Shown here: positions 21,317 through 31,165 of the stretch, piece after piece | Position numbering within the stretch: position 1 is the stretch's first letter | Layout of the letters: every line of letters begins with the position of its first letter | Source: Lichtheimia corymbifera B2541 | Taxonomy: Eukaryota > Mucoromycota > Mucoromycetes > Mucorales > Lichtheimiaceae | Direction of reading: 5' to 3' | Assembly: GCA_000697475.1 (NCBI GenBank) | Contig: JNEU01000832.1 | Location: 1 to 31,583 of the forward strand | Length of the DNA stretch: 31,583 nucleotides | Made by a program: the position numbers and the translations under genes | The notes under the pieces: model-generated | Told to the model about the DNA's origin: nothing | Databases searched by the model: none | Seen by the model: only the letters and a program-made list of their open reading frames with translations

Positions 21317-22348
21317 ATGAGCACTCCAGAAGAATCTGCTCCTCCAACATCAACTACTCAAGATCAGCCCATCGATAAACTGGCTTCCATTCGTGAACGT
21401 CATGCAAAGGAGACTAAGCAATTGGAAACCAAGATCGCGTCTCTGCGCAAGTCAGTTGAAAAGGCGTCCAAGGCAAAGAAAAGAGAAATGAACTCTCGGA
21501 TCAGTGACATGCAATCGAAGCTGCAGTTCAAGCATGACGAGGAAATACGTAAACTGGAGGTATGTTATGCGCTTGGGGGAGAGAGAGAGACGTTAGAAAA
21601 AAGGGGGGTTGTGCGTGTATGTGTGTGTGATGGATTGCAGCTTGTTGCACGTTGGATAGGAGAAATGATACGCGCGCCATCTTTTTTATTTGTTTTCTAA
21701 ATTTAAAACGACAATGGGGTAGGATCAAGATCAAGAAGGTCAAGATGGTATCTCACTCGAAAGACTTGACGCCTTATCATTGAACGACAACACCACCACA
21801 TCCGCTCCAGAATCATCCTCTACACCACCACCATCAGCCGCTCAAAAGAAAAAGAAGCCCAACAAGGCAAAGTTGAGATTGCAACGTCGAGAAGCTGAGA
21901 TGCAACGTATGCGAGATGAAGCTGAAAAGGAAGCCAGTGGGCAAGTGGATATGGGTGCTGTTGAAAAGGAAGCTATCCGAGAATTACTTGGCCCAATGAA
22001 ACTGCGTGTGCGTGAAATCACAGCTGATGGTCACTGGTAAGGATTTTGATCTGGGGTGGCTGTATTAAGGAGTTCATCATGGATGTGGCGTCTCATGTTT
22101 TCTCTTTTTCCTTTCTATAACAGCCTTTACAACGCCATCTCAAATCAGTTGAATGAAAGATACAACCAACAGGTATAGTATCATTATGGGATATTGAATC
22201 GGCAATTGCATACTGATGGTGGAAATGAATTAGGTATCACACCAGGAGCTTCGGCAGGCCGCAGCTAGCTACATGAGAGAACACCCTGATGATTTCATTC
22301 CCTTCCTATATAAGGATGATGGTGACATGTTCACTGCAGGTACGTAAA

Positions 22349-22391
<43 letters not shown>

Positions 22392-22796
22392 TTAGATGAT
22401 ACTTACTCCTTTAATATTTCCCTGATAGATGACTTTGAAAAGTATTGCAATGATATCGAGAACACTCCTCGGTGGGGCGGTCAATTGGAGGTGAGTCGGA
22501 TATAAAGGATGGAAAAAGCAGGAATAGCACGCTAATAGGATGATGATGGATAGATTTTGGCATTGTCAAGGGTGAAGGAGGTTCCTGTTCATATTGTTCA
22601 AATGGGTGCTCCTGTACTCAAGGTCAATGAGGAGGATTTCCCTGGCAAGGAGCCTCTCAAGCTTGCGTAAGTGACATTTTTCCTTGTTCGTCGTCTTGTC
22701 CATTTGGATGCTAATACGATGGCTTGGTTTCTCTATAGCTATCACAAGCATTTATATTCATTAGGTGCCCATTACAATTCCCTCTTGGATTTATGA
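21317..22796 (+). CDS. OTU-family deubiquitinase, OTUD6B/Otu2-like
   Basis: Seven exons (21317-21559, 21723-22036, 22124-22172, 22234-22339, 22429-22490, 22554-22666, 22739-22796) give 314 aa. The N-terminal half is a charged coiled coil (LASIRERHAKETKQLETKI, later KKKKPNKAKLRLQRREAEM), as in OTUD6A/B and yeast Otu2. The OTU domain begins near 165. It has the catalytic motif ITADGHCLYNAI with Asp183 and Cys186, RWGGQLEILALS, and the terminal His307 in AHYNSL. OTUD6-type enzymes cleave polyubiquitin and associate with translation initiation factors and ribosomes. The codon of the catalytic cysteine is split by intron 2 (TG|C). Intron 4 carries a long GA microsatellite. All catalytic positions are present, so the enzyme should be active. 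It lies directly upstream of the Ubl-RING cluster on the same strand. Confidence 0.92.
22352..22386 (+). repeat. (GA)n microsatellite in the OTU gene intron 4
   Basis: An almost pure run of about 30 bases of alternating G and A inside the 89-nt intron at 22340-22428. It makes up roughly a third of the intron and is likely length-polymorphic. Confidence 0.9.
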
Positions 22797-23061
22797 GCAA
22801 TGTAGACCATCATACTATTTATAAACGTCATTTCACAAGCGAATGTGGATATCCAGTGGTGGATGATAGGTGATAGCATACTACAGGATGTCATGGATAT
22901 ACCAGAGCTTTCCACTTTGTAGTCGGTGAGATGCATCATCAGCGTTACACGGCGTGGTAACTTCATGCATGATCGATCATATAAGCATTTCTTTGTTTGC
23001 CCCGCCAGCATTTATTTCTTTGTTCTTTCTTTCTTTATCCAACGATACATAACTCATTCTG

Positions 23062-23659
23062 ATGGAACATCGCAACGGCGTCAACGTGACTATTTACATT
23101 AAGCGTGCTCCGTGGGAGAAGCCCAAGGTCAACTTTGGCGATGGAGCATTGTCGAGCCAATGCTATTAAAGTGGCGAATGTTTTAACTCTCGTCATCTCG
23201 TTTTCTCTTGCATATCCTACAGCCAGGCCATATAATCCACATTACCGCCATATCGAAGTGAGATGTGGGTGCTCTAGACACAGAACGATCAATCTAAAAG
23301 GATTTCAGTTTGGTGCAACAAGATCCGAAAGTCATCCTCGGCGACATCAACCGGATACGGATATGCCAGTGCCATTTTCAAGATGCGAGTATAGGTTCCG
23401 TTTTCCCTAAGCCAATGGTTATATAAGGTCGACCAGATGGATGGCTTTACCTGAAGATCATTCTATGATAAAGCCGATTACACTTGAAGGGAATGTAACC
23501 AAGGTTTATGCTTGCATGCATGCTTCCTGTACCGTTTGTTTCAAACCCTGCTTTGGTGATCACTTGAAGCTAAAATGCAATCACTATTTCCACCGCCGTT
23601 GTCTTGAACGATGGTTAAAGGAAGCCCTCACGTGTCCCAATTGCAGAGCACCTCTGTAG
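23062..23659 (+). pseudogene. Locus A: divergent or truncated member of the Ubl-RING cluster, RING-H2 intact
   Basis: Three reading-frame pieces lie close together. From ATG 23062, 35 codons run to a stop at 23167. An overlapping frame (ATG 23141-23410) contains IEVRCGCSRHRTINLKGF and ends in SRCEYR. From ATG 23441-23659, 72 codons encode a complete C3H2C3 RING-H2 (CTVC, KCNHYFH, CLERW, CPNC). The middle piece resembles the linker of locus B (IEAECKC...GLGL and QCEYR), and the RING occupies the same relative place, so I read this as one ancestral gene. No ubiquitin-like domain is visible. Joining the pieces by splicing fails: the likely donor (23171/72) follows an in-frame TAA, and the gap between pieces 2 and 3 would need an intron of about 42 nt, shorter than any other here. 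The RING ORF alone could still be expressed as a small E3-like protein. Function unknown. Confidence 0.5.
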
Positions 23660-23865
23660 TGATATCTCTCCTATGCACATGCACCCATCATCATTTTGCT
23701 TATCGTCCCAATTCAGATATAACACGATTTTATTAGCTCAATACATGTATGAAATGTCTATCTACATCATTTTGATTATTGAATGTCAGCTTTGCATGAT
23801 AGCGTGTGTGATTTTGAAACTGATACGTTTCAACTCCTGGCTCCTTTTTCTTTTTCAACGCAAAC

Positions 23866-24905
23866 ATGACCAGCACAGCTGATATCCTTCTTGCTCCATT
23901 CCCCGGTAAAACGATCTCAGTGCCTTATCTCGGCTATGAGCCAGTCAACCTTCTTATTGAACGCGCAAAACACTTGCTCAGCCCAAAATACTTGATCGAG
24001 AGAGAGACAATCTACTTCAATGGCATCGGCATTCGCGATAGAAAAGCAACGATAGATGAATGCAAGGTGTATGGTGACGTTGTCACCATGGACTTCGTTG
24101 GTTGTCCTGTACCGCCAAAAAGACGCCAAAGTCCGGGAAAAAATCCAATCAACATTCTTGTCAGAACATTGATAGGACAACAATACGAACTCTTTATGCA
24201 TGAATCAAGCACACTCGATGACCTCAAGTGGAAAATCAAGATGGAACTGGAATCTACTATGATGATCAGCGGTTGATTTTCAATGCTAAACAGCTCGAAA
24301 AAGGACGTCTTGTCGACCATGGTATTGGAGATGGTACCGTAATTCATCTTATCCTGAGGCAGCGAGGTGGGGGGTCTTGTTTTGCCGACCTTGAATATGG
24401 ATCGAAAAGCCAAATAGTGTTATCAAATGACGCACCTGAAGCTCGTACCGTGTCCGAAGGAGCCAATATTGAAGCAGAGTGCAAATGCACGCCAAAATAT
24501 CACGTGATCTGCATGCAAGGCCTTGGATTAAATGAGCTAGGAAAGGACGTCCTCCGTTGCCCTGTGTGTGATAGCCAATATGTGAAGCCAGTGACTGTCG
24601 GGTTCTATCAATGCGAGTACCGAACGCATGGCATACGATCAAATGGCACACGATATACCTCGGATTGGATATCTATCGATAATGATGACTACAATTTGTT
24701 CGACCCAGAATATCGATGCGAATGGAACCGCTTGATTATCCAAACAAGACCACTCAAGAACAGATATTATAGCGAGCTTTGTGTTATCTGCCTGAAAGCT
24801 CTTGGTAATCGTTTCACAATCGAAAAATGCAAACACCGTTTCCATGGAAAATGCATCAGCAAGTGGCATGGTAAATGTCCCACATGTAAAGCTAGTAATT
24901 GGTAG
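23866..24905 (+). pseudogene. Locus B: double-Ubl/RING-H2 protein with a one-base frameshift
   Basis: The first frame (23866-24276) encodes a divergent ubiquitin-like domain (residues 1-78: ILLAPFPGKTISVPYLGY, ATIDECKVYGDVVTM) and the start of a second, more ubiquitin-like one (INILVRTLIGQQYELFMHES). The reading then continues one frame over from about 24234 to 24905: DDQRLIFNAKQLEKGRL, ending HLILRQRGG like ubiquitin's own C-terminus. This is followed by a Cys-containing region (CKC, CPVCDSQYV, GFYQCEYRTHGIRS) and a full RING-H2 (CVIC, KCKHRFHGKC, CPTC). Against the family pattern (KIQD of ubiquitin; KLYQ of locus C) one base is missing at about 24237/24238. No GT..AG intron can repair it, and no canonical slippery heptamer is present. 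It is either a recent pseudogene or a sequencing error. The intact architecture would suggest a RING-type E3 ligase with built-in Ubl domains. I do not recognise a named family. Confidence 0.7.
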
Positions 24906-25137
24906 TTGTAGCAAGTCATCATTGTATTGTAGTAGCTTAAATTTTCAATATACATAACATGCCACAGAAATGAATTTGCTTTTATTATTATCGTATTCAT
25001 CCTAATACATATTTTATTTATTCTTCAAGGCGTAGACATCCTAAACTATCTGCTTAAGTAATAACTTCTACCTAGAGGGATCGCGTTGCCATGGCAATTG
25101 AGACTGACATTTTGGGATTGTGTCACGTGGGAGCCTT

Positions 25138-25147
25138 CATATAAATA
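25138..25147 (+). promoter_or_regulatory. Possible TATA element of locus C
   Basis: CATATAAATA lies about 80-90 bases upstream of ATG 25229, a reasonable TATA position for a fungal gene. A similar CATATAAG occurs at about 22979, some 80 bases before ATG 23062 of locus A. This is a weak call based on sequence resemblance only. Confidence 0.35.
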
Positions 25148-25228
25148 CAGCTTTGCATTAAAGCGTTGTTGTGGCTGGTACCTTTCAACTACTTCTTCTT
25201 GTTCCTTTTTCATTATCAACGCACAGAC

Positions 25229-26066
25229 ATGGCAAGCACCGCTGAAATCCTTCTCGCTCCTTTCCCTGGCGAAACTCTCTCTGTCCCTTATCTCGGCTAC
25301 GAACCGGTGAGCATGCTCATCGATCGTGCCACCGATTTGCTCAGCTCAAAGTACCTCATCGAGGGTGTGGCCATTCATTTCAATGGCGTTGGAATTCACG
25401 ACACGAAGAAGACCATTGACGAATGCAAGGTTTATGGTAACTTGATCACCATGAATTTCATGCATGATCCAGTGCCTCCCGTGGGACGTCCAAGCCCTGT
25501 TCCTGGCGAGGAGAAATTCCATTTTTTGATCATCAACGGGGCAGGAAAGGTGTACAAGCTGGCTGCATCTGAATCGAACACCGGCAATGATATCAAGTGG
25601 AAGCTGTATCAGCGACTCGGCATTGGATACTATAAGCAACGATTGTACTTTGATGGTCAGTCATTTGGTGCAGATCGTCTTGTCGATTGCGGTGTTGGAG
25701 AAGGATGCTCTTCGTTGCCCTCTTTGTTGCAGCAAGGACGTTGATCCTGTCACCGTCGGCTTTCACCAGTGCGAGTACCGCACCCATGGCATCAAGTCAA
25801 ACGGCAGTCAGCATTCCTCGGATTGGATAATGATTGACAACGATGACTACAACGTCTTTGATGGAAATGATCAGGCGGAAAGGGAGCGATTGGCAATCCA
25901 AACACGGCCATTGGAGAGAGGCTATTACAAGGAATTCTGTCTTGTGTACCTGCGTTCTCTTGATGATGATTACACAACACCCAACAACTGCAAGCATCGT
26001 TTCCATGGCAATTGTATCAGCAACTGGCACGGTGAATGTCCCTTGTGTCGAGCTAGTCGTTTGTAG
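25229..26066 (+). pseudogene. Locus C: Ubl-RING paralogue broken by a deletion, with a mutated RING
   Basis: The start MASTAEILLAPFPGETLSVP matches locus B (MTSTADILLAPFPGKTISVP), and similarity runs through both ubiquitin-like domains to GVGEG. The frame then closes at 25744. A second frame carries CPLCCSKDVDPVTVGFHQCE through RASRL to 26066. Compared with locus B, about 212 bp between B positions 24331 and 24542 are absent at the junction near 25700. These encode the ubiquitin-type C-terminus and the Cys-containing linker. The loss shifts the frame. The RING also differs: the first pair reads FCLVYL where B has LCVICL, so one zinc ligand is Tyr; the rest (CKHRFHGNC, CPLC) is kept. Two independent lesions argue for a decaying copy. 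The upstream leader (GTTCCTTTTT..TATCAACGCA) resembles that of locus B, supporting tandem duplication. Confidence 0.75.
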
Positions 26067-26255
26067 ACGCATTGTCATTGATAATAATACCACAATTTTT
26101 TCATGTACCATGGCAATGGAATTCAATGAGCAAGTGAAAAGGGGGAACAATGAATTATCATAATAAGCACATTGAACAATGACATCCTCCCACATGTTGT
26201 ATTTGAGAATAAGCAATTTTTATTACAGGTATATTGTTCTATCGAAGGGGTGGTC

Positions 26256-27646
26256 TTAAAATGGTTCAGGAGTACGGCTACGATCGGGTGTGGTTGAAGT
26301 TCGCCCACCAAAATGACCTGATTCTCGACCCATAGCGAGTGAAGCAGTGGATTCACGTAGTTTGGATGCGGATGAGTTACGGAAGCTCTTGCGACCTGCA
26401 TGTGTGGAGAGTGCACTTGACTCGTAATAATCGGGCGTAGTCAAATAAACCATGCTTGTACGGCTATTATTGGGGGAGGGTGTTACTGCGCCTGAGTTGT
26501 TGTTGCTGTTTGGATCATCACCAAAGAGTGGCATGGCGTCATTTTCCAACATGGCATATTTGGCAAATTCCTCATTGTCACCAAAGAATTTGGCGATCTT
26601 TGCACGTTCCTTTTTGGATTGATAGCGATGCAAGAACCATAGCAAGACGAGAACGACAAGAATAAAAATCACAATGGCTGCACCAACAACGCCCCAAAGC
26701 CAATTGGGGATAGTGTGGAAAACATCTGGGCCATTGACACACACACCTTCTGTGCTGCAGTATTCCGAAATGCATTCACGATCCTGTTCACATTGAGCTC
26801 CCAAATCTTTTGAATCAATGCATCGGTCATCCACACAATAGGTGCCCGTGGTACAGTTGTCGCGTACAATGGTTTGCTGGAATGCATAATTATCGGCGTC
26901 GTAGGTGACATACATGGTGCTGGTTGATTTGAGGAGGGTGGTAGTACAAACACATTTAGTATTAATGCTACTAGCCACATAAAGATAAAAAGAAAAAAAT
27001 AGATGGAGCCACTTACATGTCGGCACCACAGCTACCACCCAACGGGGCTGCCTTTACATAACATGTTGAATTCAAGCAAATAGGATTGGTGCCTGCACAT
27101 TCGTCATCGCGTTGCTATCATAAAATGTAACGGAAAACAGGTTAGAAGGATCATGTATGCAACCAATAAAGTCATCTTATCTCCTACCAATTCACAATGA
27201 CCGCCGGGTGCGATCTTTTCTTTGCACTCAGAGTTATCATCAGGGCAATACGTATTGCCTGTGCAGCGAGTTGGAAATGGATGTGTGTTGGTATCCCATC
27301 TAAATGAAATGTGTGTGTAAATAGATCATCCATGTGGCTGGTGGAAAGGGGATCGCCATTGCTCACCCTGCAAGGTAATCCGAGTTGGTGCATCCTCTGT
27401 ATTTGCATGTGTTGCTCGCAGGATCACAGAATAAATAGATGTTTTCGCAAGAGTCATCATATTGCCATGTTGCGCTGTAATAATAATAGTCATCGTGAGC
27501 TCGTGTTCGTTTGTGATGCTGATATTGTGCTTTCAGATTTACGTGTAGATAGGGCTAGCATCGCACTGTTCACCAAAGCGTAGTGCCAAAGATGATGGCA
27601 GGTAGACTATGGATGCTATGAGACCAAGATATAATAACAGCCGCAT
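26256..27646 (-). CDS. Cysteine-rich single-pass (type I) membrane protein, unknown function
   Basis: Five exons on the minus strand (27646-27543, 27474-27367, 27299-27188, 27114-27017, 26967-26256) give 377 aa. The acceptor of exon 5 could instead be three bases earlier, adding one residue. Residues 1-21 look like a signal peptide (RLLLYLGLIASIVYLPSSLA). The ectodomain (22 to about 229) holds more than twenty cysteines in short modules such as CDPASNTCKYRGC, CTGNTYCPDD, CAGTNPICLNSTC, CTTGTYCVDDRC and CISEYCSTEGVC, similar in spacing to Dickkopf-type or other small disulfide-rich repeats. A transmembrane helix (231-253) is followed by basic residues (HRYQSKKERAK) and a Ser/Thr-rich cytoplasmic tail with several S/T-P sites (TTPD, TTPDRSRTPEP). 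The topology suggests a cell-surface sensor or wall-associated protein, but that is inference; I recognise no named family. Confidence 0.8.
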
Positions 27647-27870
27647 GATCGAAGAAAGAAGGAGAAGGAAAGGAAGGATAAGAAAACAGAAAAAGAAGTA
27701 GTGGAAGTTAAAAACATTTGCTTTGATTGCGGAAATCCAAGAACCGATCAATATGATGGTAACACAATGATAAACCTTAAAGAGAAGGATCATGTCGATC
27801 CCATTGTTATCATGTTTGGGGCGAAGCAAAAAAGCGCATGTGGCGCAATTTTATTATTCCATTCTATATT

Positions 27871-29036
27871 CTACAATTCGACACATGATGCGCCATCCTG
27901 AGTGACCTCCAAGACTTGGTATGAGCTTTCAACGCCATTCTCCTTAAACACAGCCTGAGCGGCTTGACCAATGGCATCAAAGTTACCAGTAGCCAAAGCA
28001 AGGATAGTGGGACCAGCTCCAGAAAGGAAAATACCGAGAAGACCCTCATGTTTAGCGGGAGTGATACTGGAAAGAATGGTAGGAAGACCAGGGATCTAAT
28101 GTATATAGAATGTCAATTATCTCCAACGCATGAATCACGAAATATATCACTTACAAGGGTGGTGCGGTAAGGCTGATGGATACGATCTTGCACAGCATTG
28201 TAGATCAAATCAGCATCTGGAGGTGAACGGCTGAGAGCAGTGGTGACAACGGCCAAGCGTTGGAAGTTGTAAATCTATGATGATGATATTATTAATATAT
28301 GCATGATCCCATTCATTCAGTTACATACCACATCTTGACGGCTGTAGGTATCTGGAAGGACAGCACGTGCCTTTGCAGTGGCGACTTCAAAGTTGGGTAC
28401 GATAGCAATTGTCTTAATTTCCTTTGCCCATCCAAGACGCAAGTAATGACCGATGCCAATAGGTGGTTGAGGAGTTTTGTTTGTTGCAGGAGATCCATTG
28501 TCATTGAAAGATTCTGAAGCAGGGACGCCCTTTGTAGCATCTGGATCCAGATCACGGAGATAGGAAGCGACAAATCCACCGATCAATGCCGCTGCCACAT
28601 TATCTGGATGTCGTTCAATCATCAAGCAATAATCCAACATGCGATCCTTGGATAAATGAAGGTTGCCAAGTGCGTCGCCAAGTAAAACACCAGCAACAAC
28701 AGCTGCACCGGAAGAACCAAGACCTCGGCCCAACGGAATCGGATTGTCAACATGGATCTTGAGAGGTTGAGGCAAGTTTTCAATCCCATTCGCCGAAAGG
28801 ACGTAGAGAGCGGTCTTGGTAATCAAGTTTTGCTCTGGAAAAAGTGGAACATCCTTAGCCCCTTCGCCCGAATAGGTCATTTCAAATGGTGCCGTTGCAT
28901 CCTCATGGTACAGTTTGACATCCAGCGTCAAGTAGAGTGAAAGCGAAATGCCAAGCACATCGAATCCAGGTCCAATGTTGGCTGACGTACAGGGTGCACT
29001 GATACGAAAATGCCGTGGTGTCTGTGCCGCCGGCAT
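27871..29036 (-). CDS. THR1: Homoserine kinase
   Basis: Three exons on the minus strand (29036-28329, 28274-28155, 28095-27871) give 350 aa, the usual length for fungal homoserine kinase. It belongs to the GHMP kinase superfamily. The N-terminal motif SAPCTSANIGPGFDVLG (13-29), the ATP-binding motif PLGRGLGSSGAAV (101-113), ERHPDNVAAALIGG and the C-terminal LSGAGPTILAL (300-310) are all present. It phosphorylates L-homoserine with ATP to O-phosphohomoserine, the penultimate step of threonine synthesis, in the cytosol. The start at 29036 fits the family N-terminus (RISAPCTSAN near residue 11). Neighbours on the same strand are unrelated. Confidence 0.95.
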
Positions 29037-29328
29037 ACTGTTGTTGTTCTAGGGTAGGTGGTTGTAGTGATAGAAGGAGAAGTACGTTAAATGCCGTCCA
29101 ATCTCACCCCTTGTACTTGCGGATCTTGCTCCGTCCGTGGCTTTTCACTTTTTGACATGGTATGACATAGAGATCCAGAGATGCTTTATCCCTATTGGCT
29201 ATCATCCCAACAACCCGGTATGCACCTTCACTTTGCTATAATTCACATATTCTGAAATACATACACACACTTTCTATATCACGTGCCTATCATGTTCTTT
29301 TCCCCATGTGAAATGTACTGAGATGCCT

Positions 29329-30919
29329 CTATTCCCATTGTTGCAAAGGATCAAATGGATAATGCGGGTAGTAATAATGGTGATAAGGGGAGGGTTGATA
29401 ATGATGTGGTGGGTGTCGATGAGGACGACGAGGACGAGGACGACTATTACTTGCAGCATGCATTGCCATATAAGCAGGATAATGATGAGGATGATAGCTT
29501 GTGGGTGTGGATACGCTTGGTGAAGGTCGCATAGGTCTATAATGATTCCATCGCGAATAATATCCTCTACGATCCATATAAGCATCCCATTCATCCTCTG
29601 GGTCTTCTTCGTCTTCGTCTTCTTCTTCCACGTGATCACTGTGTTCATGATCTTCATGATCTTCATCATTATCATAGAAGGAACGGCGTTCATCTTGTTC
29701 ATGTCGAGAAGATCGTGAGCTGCTACGACTTTTTATACTACTACGACGTCGTCGATGGGGCATCATGCGTGGCAAAGAATGACCACGAGGTCGATAATGT
29801 CGTCGATGATAGAGGTCTTCTTCTTCTTCTTCCTCATCCATGTCATCATTCTCGTCTTCATGTTCCCAATAGCCACTATCGTTGGCAGATCGAGGACGTG
29901 TATACTGCTGCTGCTGTTGATGCTGAGCCAATAGTGCTTGACGTAATTGTTCTTGTGTTTGGCTAATCTTTTCGAGCATTTCACGTTCACGGATACGATG
30001 TTCATGTTCACGCTTTTCCCATTCAGCTCTTTCCAGTTCACATTGATGCTTGATCATTTCAACTTGCCATTGTAATGCTTCCACATTTGGTGTAACAGAT
30101 GAAAAAGTAGTAGCGTTGGGTTGCATTGGTGCAACAACACCAGCAGTAGCAGCAGCTGGTTGTGGGTGCGTGGCAAGTATTGTTGTTGATGGTGCTGTCA
30201 CTTGTTCCGAATAGGGCTGTGGGGGAAGTGGTTGTTGTTGTTGTTGTGAAACGATCACTGGGGCGGATGATGATAAAGGTGCTGTATTTGTAGTGCTAAT
30301 GGTAGCAGTCGATGGGGCTGAAGTTAACATGGTCAAAGCTGGTGGTATTGAAAATGAGGGTGGAGCTGGTGATGCTACTGGTGACTCGAGAGCAGATTCA
30401 TAAACTCGGTTAGAATCTTCACTACTTGGTACGAGCGGTGAATGTGATGAAACTTTTGTTTCGTCGTTGCATGCAAAAAAAAGGTAGGGTTAGTAAACAT
30501 TTGTAACTGTGTGTGTGTGTGTGTGTGTGTGTGCATGTAACACTTTTTTTACCTGGAAGTTTACTATTATTGGATGTATCATGTACAACGTCGTCGTCAT
30601 TTGTGGTGAGTTGTGGCAACAACATGGAGGGTGGTGATGGTGTTGGTGTTGTATTCTCAATCTGCGTCTTATCGTACTCGTGAGGATTGAGAATATTGCG
30701 TGTGGGAGGTAGCATGTGGCGTGGTTTCGGCATCATGAGTGTAGGCATCATGCAGTCGTCTAACGAGGGGCTACGCTTCAAGTCCTTTTTGCTGATTTGT
30801 ATTGGTGGTTGATTGTTAGTGTTGCTTGTGGTGGTAGTTGATGCGCTTTTGGCGAGCATTGGGATATGAGATGATGATGGCGACTTTTTCTTCTTTTTAT
30901 GACCGAATAACTTGAGCAT
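29329..30919 (-). CDS. Low-complexity coiled-coil protein, unknown function
   Basis: Two exons on the minus strand (30919-30553, 30452-29329) give about 496 aa. The intron has a GTAAAA donor, a perfect TACTAAC branch site and an AAAAG acceptor in matching phase. The N-terminus is basic (MLKLFGHKKKKK) and Ser/Thr/Pro-rich. The centre has Q-rich tracts and a coiled coil of about 60 residues (QWQVEMIKHQCELERAEWEK, then EREMLEKISQTQEQLRQALL). Next come an acidic block (MDEEEEEEDL), Arg/Ser-rich segments, a second acidic stretch (HVEEEDEDEEDPEDEWD), and a C-terminus rich in H, Y and P. It is probably intrinsically disordered; I recognise no domain. The ATG at 30919 is the first with a sensible frame, but an ATG-repeat leader lies upstream at about 31043-31057 and may mark a 5' UTR intron. 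Low-complexity coding makes the exact model less certain. Confidence 0.65.
30500..30534. repeat. (TG/CA)n microsatellite within the intron of the low-complexity gene
   Basis: About 26 bases of alternating T and G on the + strand at 30507-30532, inside the 100-nt intron 30453-30552. It is not near the splice sites or the branch site (about 30490-30497). Confidence 0.9.
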
Positions 30920-31165
30920 GGATTGATGAAATGGAGAAAGAAAGAACAAGGAAAAAAGGAGTAAAGCGAGAAAATGAGCAAGTGTACATAATAAACACAC
31001 CAAAATGGAAACACCGTATTTGGTCTTACCGATGCACCAGCATCATCATCATCATCATTTGCAAAAGATTGACAGGGTCACATGATAACAACAAGACACA
31101 TTTTCTCTCGATACAAAGAAGATTGGAATATATTCACACAGTCTAACAATACAATGCTATCTTTT

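Noticed and set aside
24225..24245. Programmed -1 ribosomal frameshifting to join the two frames of locus B
   Set aside because: The overlap has no canonical X XXY YYZ slippery heptamer in the zero frame, and the conserved pattern shows a missing base at one exact spot.
24331..24542. The segment present in locus B but absent in locus C could be an intron retained in B
   Set aside because: It lacks a proper GT..AG boundary and encodes the ubiquitin-like terminal HLILRQRGG plus a cysteine linker that locus A also resembles. Deletion from C is the simpler reading.
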